DNA from: Autumnicola patrickiae | GTDB lineage: Bacteria; Bacteroidota; Bacteroidia; Flavobacteriales; Flavobacteriaceae | Direction of reading: 5' to 3' | Assembly: GCF_031846525.1 (NCBI RefSeq) | Contig: NZ_JAVRHM010000009.1 | Span: 113,556-177,555 of the forward strand | DNA: 64,000 nt | Shown here: positions 17,858 through 26,792 of the stretch, piece after piece | Layout of the letters: each line of letters begins with the position of its first letter | Numbering within the stretch: position 1 is the first letter of the stretch | The notes under the pieces: model-generated | The model's input: only the letters and a program-made list of their open reading frames with translations | Databases searched by the model: none | What the model was told of the DNA's origin: nothing | Program-made: the position numbers and the translations under genes

Positions 17858-19632
17858 AAAATACCTTAGAATTTTACACTCATCAAAAAAGTATTCACGA
17901 GCAGCAGTTAGCTGTACTTTCCAAAAAATTACTGTTTTCCAGTCTTATCAGATTGCTGGTTTTTCTGGCAATTTGCTACGGAATCTATTTTTTCTTCGGA
18001 AATGTAAATGTGTTGGTTCCGGTAATTATCGGCGGAATTGTCATTTTCCTGTTCCTTGTTTCCAGGCATAGCGATATTAAAGAAAAGAGCGATAAACAGA
18101 AGGAGCTCATAAAAATCAATGAAACCGAAATTGATATCCTGAAGACTCGCAATTTTCAGGATTTGCCTTCAGGAAGTGAATATGACGATCCTGTACATGT
18201 TTACAGTCAGGATATCGATCTTTTTGGGAGAGGATCTTTTTTCCAATATCTCAACCGGACTGCCTTACACGAGGGCACCAATAAGCTCGCCGCAATCCTT
18301 AAAGAAAATTCCATTGATGGTATAGAAAGTAAGCAGGAAGCTATAAAAGAACTCGCTGAAAAGTCCACCTGGCGACAGGAATTTACTGCTTTGGCGAGAT
18401 TGGTGAAAACCGAAACCGCATCTGCCACCGTACTCAACTGGTTTAAAAATTACCGGTTTTTCGTACCTGCATTTATGAAATGGCTGCCAACGGTCTTCAG
18501 TATAATATCGATAATTGCCATTTTAGCCTATGCCTTTGATTATATTAAAGGAATTCACCTGCTGCTGTGGTTTTTGGTGGGGATTCTCACTACCGGATAC
18601 TTCCTGAAGAGGATAAATTTGCTTTCCGGTAGCGTAAGCAAGGTTCAGGATACTTTTCACCAGTACCACAGGCTGCTGGGGCTTATAGAAGATGAAGATT
18701 TTACTTCAGAAATCCTGAAAAAGAACCAAAACATGATCCGTTCTGAGAAAGAAAAGGCTTCAGCGATCTTCAGGAAGTTTTCTAAAGCTATTGATGCTCT
18801 GGATCAACGGAATAATATGTTATTTGGCTTTTTTGCCAATGGATTCCTGCTTTGGGATTTGCAGCAGTCCTATAAGTTAGAGCGCTGGATTGGCAATTAT
18901 CGTCAAAATGTGGAAAACTGGTTCGAAATTATAGAATTTACAGATGCTTATAATTCACTGGGCAATTTTGCTTTTAACCATCCGCAGTATGTTTTTCCGA
19001 AGATTAGTATTGAAAATACCGGGATTTCAGCAAAAAATCTGGCGCATCCGCTTCTAAATCCGGAAAAAAGGATAGCGAACGACTTCAACATTAATAATGA
19101 AGAATTCTTTATCATCACCGGGGCAAATATGGCCGGAAAAAGTACATTTTTGCGTACCGTTTCTCTGCAAATCGTGATGAGTAATATTGGGCTTCCGGTT
19201 TGTGCTGAAGCATGCACGTATTCACCAATTAAGTTGATTACCAGCATGCGTACCAGCGACTCATTAAATGATGACGAGTCTTATTTCTTTTCGGAATTAA
19301 AACGCCTGAAGTTTATAGTAGATAAAGTGAAAACCGACCGCTATTTTATCATTTTAGACGAAATCCTGAAGGGGACTAACAGTACGGATAAAGCTACGGG
19401 AAGTAAAAAGTTTGTCCGGAAACTTTTAAAATCGCATTCCACCGGAATCATCGCCACTCACGATCTGAGTTTATGCGAAATTTCTTCGGAATTACCAGAA
19501 GTGAAAAACCACTATTTTGATGCTGAAATCATTAACGACGAACTCAATTTCGACTATCAATTCAAAAACGGAATTTGCCAAAATATGAATGCCTCTTTTC
19601 TACTCCGGAAGATGGAAATTGTGGACGAGTGA
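17854..19632 (+). CDS. membrane-anchored MutS-like ATPase
   Basis: A 592-residue protein. The C-terminal third is a MutS-family ABC ATPase: Walker A TGANMAGKST (about 422-430), signature region SMRTSDSLNDDESYFFSEL, Walker B IILDEILKGTNSTD (about 497-510) and the switch histidine in ATHDLSL. The N-terminal part has hydrophobic pairs at about 25-68 and 210-255, predicting four membrane helices, and there is no MutS mismatch-recognition or Smr domain. It is thus not MutS1 or MutS2 but a membrane-bound MutS-related type known in Bacteroidota. Mismatch repair is doubtful; substrate unknown. Last gene of the cluster. Confidence 0.85.
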   Translation: MKNTLEFYTHQKSIHEQQLAVLSKKLLFSSLIRLLVFLAICYGIYFFFGNVNVLVPVIIGGIVIFLFLVSRHSDIKEKSDKQKELIKINETEIDILKTRNFQDLPSGSEYDDPVHVYSQDIDLFGRGSFFQYLNRTALHEGTNKLAAILKENSIDGIESKQEAIKELAEKSTWRQEFTALARLVKTETASATVLNWFKNYRFFVPAFMKWLPTVFSIISIIAILAYAFDYIKGIHLLLWFLVGILTTGYFLKRINLLSGSVSKVQDTFHQYHRLLGLIEDEDFTSEILKKNQNMIRSEKEKASAIFRKFSKAIDALDQRNNMLFGFFANGFLLWDLQQSYKLERWIGNYRQNVENWFEIIEFTDAYNSLGNFAFNHPQYVFPKISIENTGISAKNLAHPLLNPEKRIANDFNINNEEFFIITGANMAGKSTFLRTVSLQIVMSNIGLPVCAEACTYSPIKLITSMRTSDSLNDDESYFFSELKRLKFIVDKVKTDRYFIILDEILKGTNSTDKATGSKKFVRKLLKSHSTGIIATHDLSLCEISSELPEVKNHYFDAEIINDELNFDYQFKNGICQNMNASFLLRKMEIVDE

Positions 19633-19972
19633 GTTTGTAGTTTGTAGTTCTTTGTTCGGAGTTCCGGTGTCACCCTGAGCTTGTCGAAGGGTAGGTTGTC
19701 TGTTGTAAGTTTTAGAATGACAACTCCAGGCTGGATTGAAGTGACTGTCCCCCTGAGCGGAGTCGAAGGGTGGGTTACTTAGTGAAAAGTTTATGGATCG
19801 GAATCTTGAGTCACAAGCATCTCGACTCCGCTCGATGTGACATTTATGGTTCCTTGGCGAAGTGTAGAATTGAAGTAGCTTCGACAGGCTCAGCCTGACT
19901 TCACGAACGAACAGGGATATATCATATTACAATAATTCAAAATTTAAAATTCATCATTCAAAATAATAGTAC
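19633..19972. repeat. cluster of REP-like palindromes
   Basis: This 340-bp gap holds at least four related units: CACCCTGAGCTTGTCGAAGG near 19671, CCCCTGAGCGGAGTCGAAGG near 19750, GCATCTCGACTCCGCTCGAT near 19821 and AGCTTCGACAGGCTCAGCCT near 19879, in both orientations. No gene is seen. They may act as transcription terminators or transposed REP units. Confidence 0.75.
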
Positions 19973-20977
19973 TTGGATTCAATAACACAAATCGTATTAG
20001 GAGCTTCTGTAGGAGAAGTGGTGCTGGGCAAGAAAGTCGGAAACAAAGCTATGCTTTACGGCGCGATTGCAGGGACAATCCCAGATTTAGATACCTTCGT
20101 GGGCTATTTTACAGATACGATCACGGCTATTGAAATTCATCGTGGCTTTAGTCATTCCATTGTATTTTCTATTCTTTTTGCACCCGTTTTCGGCTGGCTA
20201 ATTTCGAAAATAGAAAAGAATTCTGAAGCCAATTGGAAGGACTGGTCCAAATTGATGTTCTGGGGCCTGGTCACGCATCCGTTACTCGATGCACACACCA
20301 CATGGGGAACTCAGCTCCTATGGCCGTTGGATTTGAGACTTGCCTACAAGAACATTTTTGTAATCGATCCTCTTTATACACTTCCGTTTCTCGTATTCCT
20401 GATTCTTGCAATGCGGAAAAAGAGAACTTCTCCCGAAAGACGAAAACTGAATTATTGGGGGCTGCGGATAAGTAGTTTTTATCTGCTTGTGGTAACTCTA
20501 CTGCTAAAGGGCTATTCATATGGAAAGTTTACTGATTCACTTGAAAGTCAGGGGATTTCTTATGAAGATATAGAAACAAAACCGGCTCCTTTAAATACGA
20601 TTCTTTGGACGGCAAATGTGAAATTAGAAGATAAATTTCTGATAGGGGATTATTCCATTTTCGATTCCCAGCCCGTTCAGTACTATGAATATCCTAAAAA
20701 TCATCATTTCTTAGGAGATCTAAAGGACGATAAAAATGTTCAGCGGCTTATCGACATCAGCAATGGCTGGTACACTATTTCAGAAAAAGACGGAAAACTA
20801 TTTTTTAACGATCTCCGTTTTGGAACGTTAGAGCCTGCTTCCAAAGATGAAAATTTTGTGTTTAGTTATGAGCTTATTCCGGAGAATGGAACGATAAGAG
20901 CGAAGGAAGTGGAAAAGAGCAGGGGTGATGCTAAAAAATTACTGGCAGACCTGGGAGAACGGATTTTAGGGAATTAA
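19973..20977 (+). CDS. YbcI/DUF457-type metal-dependent hydrolase
   Basis: A 334-residue integral membrane protein of the DUF457 (LexA-binding, inner-membrane metal-dependent hydrolase) family. The N-terminal half has about four helices and conserved polar residues, including IPDLDTFVG, EIHRGFSHSIVF and THPLLDAHTTWGTQLLWP, whose His and Asp residues probably bind a metal. The C-terminal half (about 190-334) is soluble. Start: TTG at 19973, because the conserved MDSITQIVLGASVGE begins there and no ATG precedes it in frame. Substrate unknown. Confidence 0.85.
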   Translation: MDSITQIVLGASVGEVVLGKKVGNKAMLYGAIAGTIPDLDTFVGYFTDTITAIEIHRGFSHSIVFSILFAPVFGWLISKIEKNSEANWKDWSKLMFWGLVTHPLLDAHTTWGTQLLWPLDLRLAYKNIFVIDPLYTLPFLVFLILAMRKKRTSPERRKLNYWGLRISSFYLLVVTLLLKGYSYGKFTDSLESQGISYEDIETKPAPLNTILWTANVKLEDKFLIGDYSIFDSQPVQYYEYPKNHHFLGDLKDDKNVQRLIDISNGWYTISEKDGKLFFNDLRFGTLEPASKDENFVFSYELIPENGTIRAKEVEKSRGDAKKLLADLGERILGN

Positions 20978-21071
20978 GTTTTTTGAGTGGAAAGTGAAAA
21001 GTTTAATAAAGGGCAAATTATGAAATTTTTTATTTTTCAATACCACAGATTTTAAACTCTAAAGGCATACT

Positions 21072-21178
21072 CTTAAAATGGCAATTATCGGATTTAGATC
21101 TTACTTCGGCTGTAAATATAGGGGAATGAAAATCAGGAATAGGATCTAGCATCTCGACTGCGCTCGATGTGACATTTG
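21072..21178. repeat. intergenic repeat fragments
   Basis: A stretch containing AAAATGGCAATTATCGGATT (about 21075-21094), which matches the inner part of the MITE-like element ends near 4960 and 1561, and a REP-like unit GCATCTCGACTGCGCTCGAT at about 21149-21168. Confidence 0.5.
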
Positions 21179-21240
21179 AGTTACAAGTTTATCGTAAAAC
21201 TTCCACCGATTCATTTACTTTTGCGCATTCAAATCAACCA

Positions 21241-21819
21241 ATGGAATTACAGGAAAAATTACAGCAAAGGAGTGACTCTAAGTGCGAGTTGTGTGGAAAT
21301 ACTGAAAATCTTCAGGTTTACGAAGTACCCGCGTCTCCGGTAGAAGGTGAAGAAGCGAGTATTCTGGTTTGTTCCACCTGCCTGGAACAGATTGAAGATC
21401 CCGAAAAAGTAGAGCCAAATCACTGGCGTTGCTTAAACGATAGTATGTGGAGTACGGTTCCAGCAGTTCAGGTAGTATCGTGGAGAATGCTTAACCGTTT
21501 ACGTGCTGAAGGCTGGCCGCAGGATTTGCTCGATATGATGTATATGGACGAGAAGCTAAAAGCCTGGGCAAAGTCCGGTGAAAATTCTGATGCAAAATCT
21601 GAAGAAATTGTACATAAAGACAGTAACGGAGCTGTGATAGAAGCTGGTGATACCGTGGTTCTCACTAAAGATCTGAATGTAAAGGGGTCAAATATAACCG
21701 CCAAACGAGGTACTGCCGTTCGCAGAGTTTCACTGGTGCACGATAACCCGGAACAAATAGAAGGAAAAGTGGAAGGGCAGCAAATCGTGATCCTGACGAA
21801 ATTTGTCAAAAAAGTCTGA
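21241..21819 (+). CDS. phnA: PhnA domain protein
   Basis: A 192-residue protein of the PhnA (YjdM) family, named after an alkylphosphonate operon but not itself required for phosphonate breakdown. An N-terminal zinc-ribbon has CELCGN and CSTCLEQ pairs (residues about 14-50). The central segment HWRCLNDSMWSTVPAVQVVSWRML fits the family, and the C-terminal SH3-like PhnA domain is HKDSNGAVIEAGDTVVLTKDL to the end. I prefer the ATG at 21241 to an upstream start at 21169 because the family begins there and the upstream part is REP-derived sequence. Monocistronic. Confidence 0.88.
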   Translation: MELQEKLQQRSDSKCELCGNTENLQVYEVPASPVEGEEASILVCSTCLEQIEDPEKVEPNHWRCLNDSMWSTVPAVQVVSWRMLNRLRAEGWPQDLLDMMYMDEKLKAWAKSGENSDAKSEEIVHKDSNGAVIEAGDTVVLTKDLNVKGSNITAKRGTAVRRVSLVHDNPEQIEGKVEGQQIVILTKFVKKV

Positions 21820-21841
21820 TGACGATACCTTCGGGAATATA

Positions 21842-21872
21842 AACGTGACAGGTTTTCAAAACCTGTCACGTT
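21842..21872. terminator. perfect 15-bp hairpin after phnA
   Basis: The left arm AACGTGACAGGTTTT and its exact complement flank a one-base loop. It follows the PhnA stop by about 22 bp and can act as a terminator for it, though there is no long T tract. A similar hairpin lies at 21998-22030. Confidence 0.65.
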
Positions 21873-21997
21873 TGAATGTAGTTATCTTTTCTTTTGTTTG
21901 CCGCTGAACCCTGTCAGGTTGAGCTTGTCGAAACCTTCTTCAGTACAGGACAAACTTCTTCAGCTTAAAATCAAAGGAAAACACTTAATACGATCAA

Positions 21998-22030
21998 AAA
22001 CCTCACAGGTTTTGGAAACCTGTGAGGTTT
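21998..22030. terminator. perfect 15-bp hairpin before the M20 peptidase stop
   Basis: AAACCTCACAGGTTT, a 3-base loop and its exact complement. It lies about 17 bp beyond the stop of the leftward M20 peptidase gene and probably terminates that transcript. It shares the ACAGGTTT core with 21842-21872. A REP-like unit (TTGAGCTTGTCGAAACC, near 21916) lies between. Confidence 0.65.
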
Positions 22031-22046
22031 AAACTGTTGATAGTGA

Positions 22047-23441
22047 TTATTCCTCCTTTTTCAGTTCCGTAAAATACTTATAAAACCACGGAATAGTTTC
22101 TATTCCTTTCAGGTAATTCCAGATTCCGAAATGTTCGTTTGGAGAGTGGATGGCATCGGTATCCAGTCCGAAGCCCATGAGGATAATTTTACTTTTCAGC
22201 TCTTTTTCGAATAGAGAAACTATGGGGATACTGCCGCCACTCCTTTGCGGAATTGGAGTTTGGCCAAATGTCTCTTCATAAGCTTTACTCGCTGCTTTAA
22301 AACCAACATTATCGATAGGTGTTACATAAGCATAGCCGCCATGGTGAGGTTTTACTTCTACGGTAACCGCTTTAGGAGCTATTGCTTCAAAATGCTTTTT
22401 AAAAAGCTGGGTTATTTCTTTCCAATCCTGATCTGGCACCAGTCGCATGGAGATTTTAGCAAAGGCTTTTGCAGGAAGCACAGTCTTCGCGCCTTCGCCA
22501 ATATAACCACCCCAGATTCCGTTTACATCCAAAGTTGGGCGAATAGAAGCTCTTTCCAGAGTAGAATAACCAGCCTCGCCGTAGACGTCATTAATTTTCA
22601 GTTTGTCTTTATATTCCTCTTCATTATAAGGAGCTTCGGCCATTTTCTTGCGCTCTTCCTCACTTAACTCTTCAACTTTGTCATAAAACCCCGGAATGGT
22701 GATATGATTATTTTCATCTGTAAGGGATGCAATCATTTTGCTAAGGATATTTATGGGATTCCCCACAGCACCGCCATATAACCCGGAATGCAGGTCGCGG
22801 TTAGGTCCTGTAACTTCAACTTCAATATAGGAGAGTCCGCGAAGTCCGGTGGTAATAGAAGGAGTTTCTTTGGAAATCATTCCGGTATCGGAAATAAGGA
22901 TCACATCATTGGCAAGTTTTTCCTTGTTTTGCTCTATAAACCAGCCCAGATGTTCACTTCCCACTTCTTCTTCCCCTTCAATCATAAATTTTACGTTGCA
23001 GGGCAGCTCGTTGTTTTTGGTCATATATTCCAGTGCCTTCACGTGCATATACATCTGACCTTTATCGTCGCAGGCGCCACGGGCGAAAATAGCCCCTTCA
23101 GGATGAATTTTTGTGTTTTTGATCACCGGTTCAAACGGCGGATTCTCCCAAAGATTCAATGGATCTGGCGGCTGAACATCGTAATGACCATAAACCAGAA
23201 CTGTAGGTAAATCTTTGCTGATTATTCTTTCTCCGTAAACAACAGGATGCCCCGGAGTTTCACAGATTTCGACAAGGTCACAACCGGCATCCTGCAGTTT
23301 TTGTTTAACCGCTTCGGCTGTCTTCAGCATATCCTTTTTATAATTTGAATCTGCGCTAATGGAGGGAATTTTTAGCAAGTCAATTAATTCATGAACAAAG
23401 CGGTCTTTATTTTCTTCTATGTATCCTTTGATGTCTTTCAT
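22047..23441 (-). CDS. M20 family dipeptidase
   Basis: A 464-residue zinc metallopeptidase of the M20/M28 (CNDP-like) family, cleaving dipeptides or N-acyl amino acids in the cytosol. Metal and catalytic motifs: VLVYGHYDVQPPDP (His, Asp), GACDDKGQ, and the Glu pair MIEGEEEVGSEHLG, with the lid domain in the middle (about 190-350) and the C-terminal DAIHSPNEHFG His. Length and motif order are normal. It sits opposite the tRNA-Leu gene with no partner gene, so the substrate is unclear. Confidence 0.92.
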   Translation of the reverse strand: MKDIKGYIEENKDRFVHELIDLLKIPSISADSNYKKDMLKTAEAVKQKLQDAGCDLVEICETPGHPVVYGERIISKDLPTVLVYGHYDVQPPDPLNLWENPPFEPVIKNTKIHPEGAIFARGACDDKGQMYMHVKALEYMTKNNELPCNVKFMIEGEEEVGSEHLGWFIEQNKEKLANDVILISDTGMISKETPSITTGLRGLSYIEVEVTGPNRDLHSGLYGGAVGNPINILSKMIASLTDENNHITIPGFYDKVEELSEEERKKMAEAPYNEEEYKDKLKINDVYGEAGYSTLERASIRPTLDVNGIWGGYIGEGAKTVLPAKAFAKISMRLVPDQDWKEITQLFKKHFEAIAPKAVTVEVKPHHGGYAYVTPIDNVGFKAASKAYEETFGQTPIPQRSGGSIPIVSLFEKELKSKIILMGFGLDTDAIHSPNEHFGIWNYLKGIETIPWFYKYFTELKKEE

Positions 23442-23496
23442 TTTGTGGTTTTAGATTCCTCCAAAGGTAATAATTTGAATTTTTTTATCTTGACTA

Positions 23497-23526
23497 TTTG
23501 AAAATTGAAACTATTATGTATATTTG
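23497..23526 (+). promoter_or_regulatory. Bacteroidota-type promoter of tRNA-Leu
   Basis: TTTG at 23497-23500, an 18-base spacer and a perfect TAnnTTTG match (TATATTTG, 23519-23526). Transcription would start near 23533, about 36 bases before the mature tRNA. This follows the sigma-factor consensus of the phylum. Confidence 0.8.
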
Positions 23527-23568
23527 CATCCGCTAACCAAATAACGGATAGCAGATTTGTCCAGAAAA

Positions 23569-23653
23569 GCGGGCGTGGTGGAATTGGTAGACACGCTAGA
23601 CTTAGGATCTAGTGCAGCAATGTGTGGAGGTTCGAGTCCTCTCGCCCGCACCA
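23569..23653 (+). tRNA. tRNA-Leu (anticodon TAG)
   Basis: Acceptor stem GCGGGCG pairs with CGCCCGC. The anticodon stem CTAGA/TCTAG frames the loop CTTAGGA, giving anticodon TAG for CUA codons. A class II long variable arm and TTCGAGTCC T-loop follow. CCA is encoded. The 3' half is the integration site of the island on its right; the identical core ACTTAGGATCTAGTGC (23600-23615) recurs at 39027-39042. Confidence 0.97.
23600..23615. other. attL core in tRNA-Leu
   Basis: The 16-bp sequence ACTTAGGATCTAGTGC, covering the anticodon loop and 3' anticodon stem, is repeated exactly at 39027-39042. After both copies the sequences diverge but remain tRNA-like to the acceptor end. It is the likely crossover segment of the island integrase, leaving an intact tRNA at the left junction. 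Confidence 0.85.
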
Positions 23654-23661
23654 AAGGAAAA

Positions 23662-23688
23662 AGCCGACTTTAACGAGTCGGCTTTTTT
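23662..23688 (+). terminator. terminator of tRNA-Leu
   Basis: AGCCGACT, a 6-base loop and AGTCGGCT, followed by six T. A near copy follows the tRNA fragment at 39088-39114, so the terminator was duplicated together with the att region. Confidence 0.92.
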
Positions 23689-23692
23689 GTTT

Positions 23693-23715
23693 GGGTAACA
23701 CAGGGGTAACACAAT
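23693..23715. promoter_or_regulatory. putative arm-type integrase site, left end
   Basis: Tandem GGTAACACA units (GGTAACACAGGGGTAACAC) just inside the left island end. The same paired motif occurs at 38901-38923 beside the integrase gene, and a variant (GGTACAACATAGGTACAAC) at 39119-39137. Paired direct repeats near both ends fit arm-type binding by a tyrosine integrase; this role is inferred. Confidence 0.55.
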
Positions 23716-24079
23716 TTAGGGAAAAATTTAGTTATTGATCATAAGCCAAGGGTGTAGGCTTCCAATTTGTACAGAGATATTTCGGGGATCAAGCCTGATT
23801 GTTGTGTTTAGGCAAAAATTGTGGTTAATCTATAGAGGAAGATATTTCCCTAAATTCACCAGTTGTTTAAGATAATCGAGACGGGGGGAAGACCCGGCTG
23901 TAAGGAATAATTGCTATTTTTACATCCGCTCTAAAACCTGAACCTGGGTGAAATGGTCTTTTTTTTCCCGTGTATAGGCGTGGACTGTCCCCTAAAGGCC
24001 GGGCAGGTTTTCCACTTAAAATAAATTGGATCTCAGAATTTTTTGTCTTGCTGAAACAAAATTAAATAAAGACTCGGTT
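23716..24079. other. left island end, noncoding
   Basis: About 360 bp with no supported gene between the att region and the cupin pseudogene. A short pyrimidine-rich piece lies near 23960. Confidence 0.4.
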
Positions 24080-25242
24080 CTATTTTTCATATTCCTCATC
24101 AGTTACTTTATCCAACCACACTACGCCCCCTTGATCTATGTTGGTGCTTATTGCGGTATGAGTCATTGATTCTCCTGGTGATGCTCCATGCCAATGTTTT
24201 ACATTGGGTGGGCATTTTATTACTTCACCTGCCTTAATGACTTGGACCTGCTTTCCCTCTTCCTGATAATGGCCTTTTCCGTGAGTTATAATTAATACCT
24301 GTCCGCCGGGATGGTAGTGCCAGTTTGATCTCGCACCGGGTTCAAAAGTGACATTCCCCATAGAAATATTATGAATAGTATGGTTTGGCGCAAGCATATT
24401 TACCCAAACGGTACCGGTAAAATTTTCACTTTCAATTTTATTGCCCTTTGAAAATGGCCTTTGAACCTGGGCATCCTTGATGTTGTTTTCTTTTGTCTCT
24501 CTATCTAAAATAGCATCAGTCTGGACATTAAGTTTTTCTGCTAATACTTCTGAAATCACCTGCCCTTCCCGCCAGCCTACTTTTTGAGCTATTTGCAAGG
24601 CGAGTTCCTTTAGCTGCTCATCGGTAAAACCAATATTCCTGGCCACATTCAGGTGCGATCCTAATTGAGCTTTGACCCCGCTCATACTGGCCAGGGCAGA
24701 AATAGTGGCAATTTCTCGCGCCTCAAAATCCAGAACATCTCTTCCAAACAAATCCCGAATAGGTGCTCCTTTAAAAACTGATCCACAACGGGGGCAAACT
24801 CCCGTACTCCCGAAGCTTCACTTGTTCCTACCAATTCAACTAGAACTTCAGAACCCAATTCCCTGCTGGTCTTATTAGCAGGAAGGGGAGATGCTGTTCT
24901 TCCCTCTTCATCTTTGATGCCTTTTTCTTTCCGTCCTTCCAAAACCGACTGAAATGTTCCCAATGCATTAAGACTCCGCGGAAAACCTGTATAGGCGTAT
25001 AAATGAACCAGCACTTCTTTTATTTCGTTAATGGTTAGACCGACATCCAAACCTTCATTTAAAGCTGATCTTAAATTCTCCTGATTCCCTTGTGCCGTAA
25101 ATGCTGAAATAGGGATGATATGTTTCTGTTCTTCTGTTAAGGTCTCAGTGTCATCGATATTGTTTTGTGCATGATTTTTTTCAACAACACTAAATAGTGT
25201 CATTAAAAGAGCTAGTACTATTTGTATTCTTTTCTTTCTCAT
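24080..25242 (-). pseudogene. carboxymuconolactone decarboxylase-cupin gene, frameshifted
   Basis: Two overlapping frames together make one familiar fusion protein of about 385 residues. The upstream part starts at the ATG at 25242 with a signal peptide (MRKKRIQIVLALLMTLFSVV), then a CMD/AhpD-like repeat (IKEVLVHLYAYTGFPRSLNA) up to VVDQFLKEHLFG. The sequence then continues in another frame with DLFGRDVLDFEAREIATISALA and a C-terminal cupin (HPGGQVLIITHGKGHY, PPNVKHWHG, metal histidines intact). Loss of one G in a G run at about 24754-24756 explains it. The second part might still be made from an internal start at 24751. Last gene of the leftward redox cluster, 14 bp after the flavodoxin. Confidence 0.82.
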
Positions 25243-25256
25243 AAACTGAACTTGTT

Positions 25257-25892
25257 TTATGGATTTTCTGAAACCCCTATTTTTTGTAGCCAATCTTTCA
25301 CTTCTTCCCAGACTTCTCTTGCTCTTTCATCCTTGATTGCCAATAATACCCCATCTCTTTCGCTCCCTCCTTCAACGGAAAAACCTTCTAAGATCCTGCT
25401 TTCATTTGCTATTTGTTGTACATCTTCAAAACTGCTACCTATCCCGTATCCTCCATTGGTATTGAAAGGAATTACAGTTTTACCGCTCAGATCATATTGA
25501 TGCAGGAAAGATTCCATTGGCGGAGGCAATTGCATATCCCAGGTAGGAAAACCTATAAATATGGTATCATATTGATCAATGTTCTCTATTTCAGTTGCTA
25601 AAGGAGGTAAATATCCACTTTTATTCTCCCTGTCCACCTGGTCAACAATTTCCTGGTAATTTTCAGGATACGGATCTTTTAATTGTAGTTCCACCATTTC
25701 GCCTCCAACAAAATCCTGGATCATTTCAGCCACCGCTTCCGTGTTATTTGTTCTGGATAAATAAACAATCAATATATTGGAACTTTCCTGTGCTATAGTT
25801 TCTTCATCTTGAGGCTGACTTGTAGATTTACCATTACAGGAAATATTCAGACATAGGAAAAACAGCAGTGCAGGATATAAGTGACTTTTCAT
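25257..25892 (-). CDS. flavodoxin family lipoprotein
   Basis: A 211-residue protein with a lipoprotein signal (MKSHLYPALLFFLCLNISC, lipid on Cys19) and a flavodoxin-like fold. The FMN phosphate loop is YLSRTNNTEAVAEMI, and later loops (FIGFPTWDMQLPPPM, FNTNGGYGIGSS) should contact the isoalloxazine ring. It would be a periplasm-facing electron carrier or quinone/NAD(P)H reductase. It lies between the cupin-DUF4440 gene and the frameshifted CMD-cupin gene, all on one strand with short gaps, so it belongs to the AraC-linked redox cluster. Confidence 0.87.
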   Translation of the reverse strand: MKSHLYPALLFFLCLNISCNGKSTSQPQDEETIAQESSNILIVYLSRTNNTEAVAEMIQDFVGGEMVELQLKDPYPENYQEIVDQVDRENKSGYLPPLATEIENIDQYDTIFIGFPTWDMQLPPPMESFLHQYDLSGKTVIPFNTNGGYGIGSSFEDVQQIANESRILEGFSVEGGSERDGVLLAIKDERAREVWEEVKDWLQKIGVSENP

Positions 25893-25925
25893 CTTAATCT
25901 TTTTTTTTTTTTGAATTTAATTTAC

Positions 25926-26765
25926 TTAATCTCCCATCTGCCGTACAAAGGACATATTAGCCAATTTCCAGTCTCCATTTTCTTTCTTATACACTTCTGT
26001 AACTATAAAAGGGTTGGTCACTTCATTTCCCCCAACCACGGCTAACAAGGTGATTCGGTTTAAAACAATAGCAGTATTCCCCATGACATCTACTGAAACT
26101 TCATGTATATCGGCATTTTTATAGTGTATGCCGCCGGACCTGATGACTTCCACCTCACGCTCTTTGCCCCAGCTTCCACCCATATGAACAAACTGCGATT
26201 TTTCGTGGAAGAGCTCTGCCAAAGCATCGGCATTCTTGTCTGCCATCCATTCCCATTTCTTTTTAGAAAGTTCTATGATTTCCTGCTCCGTATCTTTTTG
26301 TGATAAGTCAGGAGTTTTTAGCGCATTATAAGTTTCTGCAGTTAGAGTATCTGTCCATACTGTAGGTGCATTTCCACTTATTGCCAGATAAGCAACCGGA
26401 TTATTGGGGGTAGCACCATGCCAGTGTTCCACATTTGGAAGACACTTCACAACATCTCCGGCACGTACCACCATAACTTCTTTTCCCTTTTCCTGATAAT
26501 AACCAACCCCGTGAGTTATTAATAGTAATTGTCCTTCAGGATGCAAATGCCAGTTCAGTTTAGATCCCTCAGCAGATACGACCTGAGAGATGTTAAAATC
26601 GAAAGTTTCATCGGCATCAAACACATGGCTCAGCCACACCTCCCCTGTATGATTAACATTAGGTGCTTTTTCACCCTTAGGAAAAATACTTTCCTGAGCA
26701 AACAGCAAATTTGGAATTAACAATCCCAAAACGAACATCAGAAACCAATTTTGTATGCTTTTCAT
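25926..26765 (-). CDS. exported cupin-DUF4440 fusion protein
   Basis: A 279-residue protein with a signal peptide (MKSIQNWFLMFVLGLLIPNLLFAQ), an N-terminal cupin (residues about 40-140) and a C-terminal NTF2-like DUF4440 domain (about 155-275). Cupin metal ligands are visible in NWHLHPEGQLLLITHGVGYYQ and PNVEHWHGATP. The cupin closely resembles the one at the end of the frameshifted gene at 24080, suggesting duplication inside the cluster. It may be a dioxygenase-like or isomerase-like enzyme acting in the periplasm; the reaction is unknown. Confidence 0.85.
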   Translation of the reverse strand: MKSIQNWFLMFVLGLLIPNLLFAQESIFPKGEKAPNVNHTGEVWLSHVFDADETFDFNISQVVSAEGSKLNWHLHPEGQLLLITHGVGYYQEKGKEVMVVRAGDVVKCLPNVEHWHGATPNNPVAYLAISGNAPTVWTDTLTAETYNALKTPDLSQKDTEQEIIELSKKKWEWMADKNADALAELFHEKSQFVHMGGSWGKEREVEVIRSGGIHYKNADIHEVSVDVMGNTAIVLNRITLLAVVGGNEVTNPFIVTEVYKKENGDWKLANMSFVRQMGD

Positions 26766-26792
26766 ATTTTGAGTTTTTGAATTTTGTTGTTT

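Noticed and set aside
24682..25293. CMD domain protein as a complete separate gene
   Set aside because: Its last residues run into nonsense relative to the family, while the true continuation is in the next frame; treated as one frameshifted gene.
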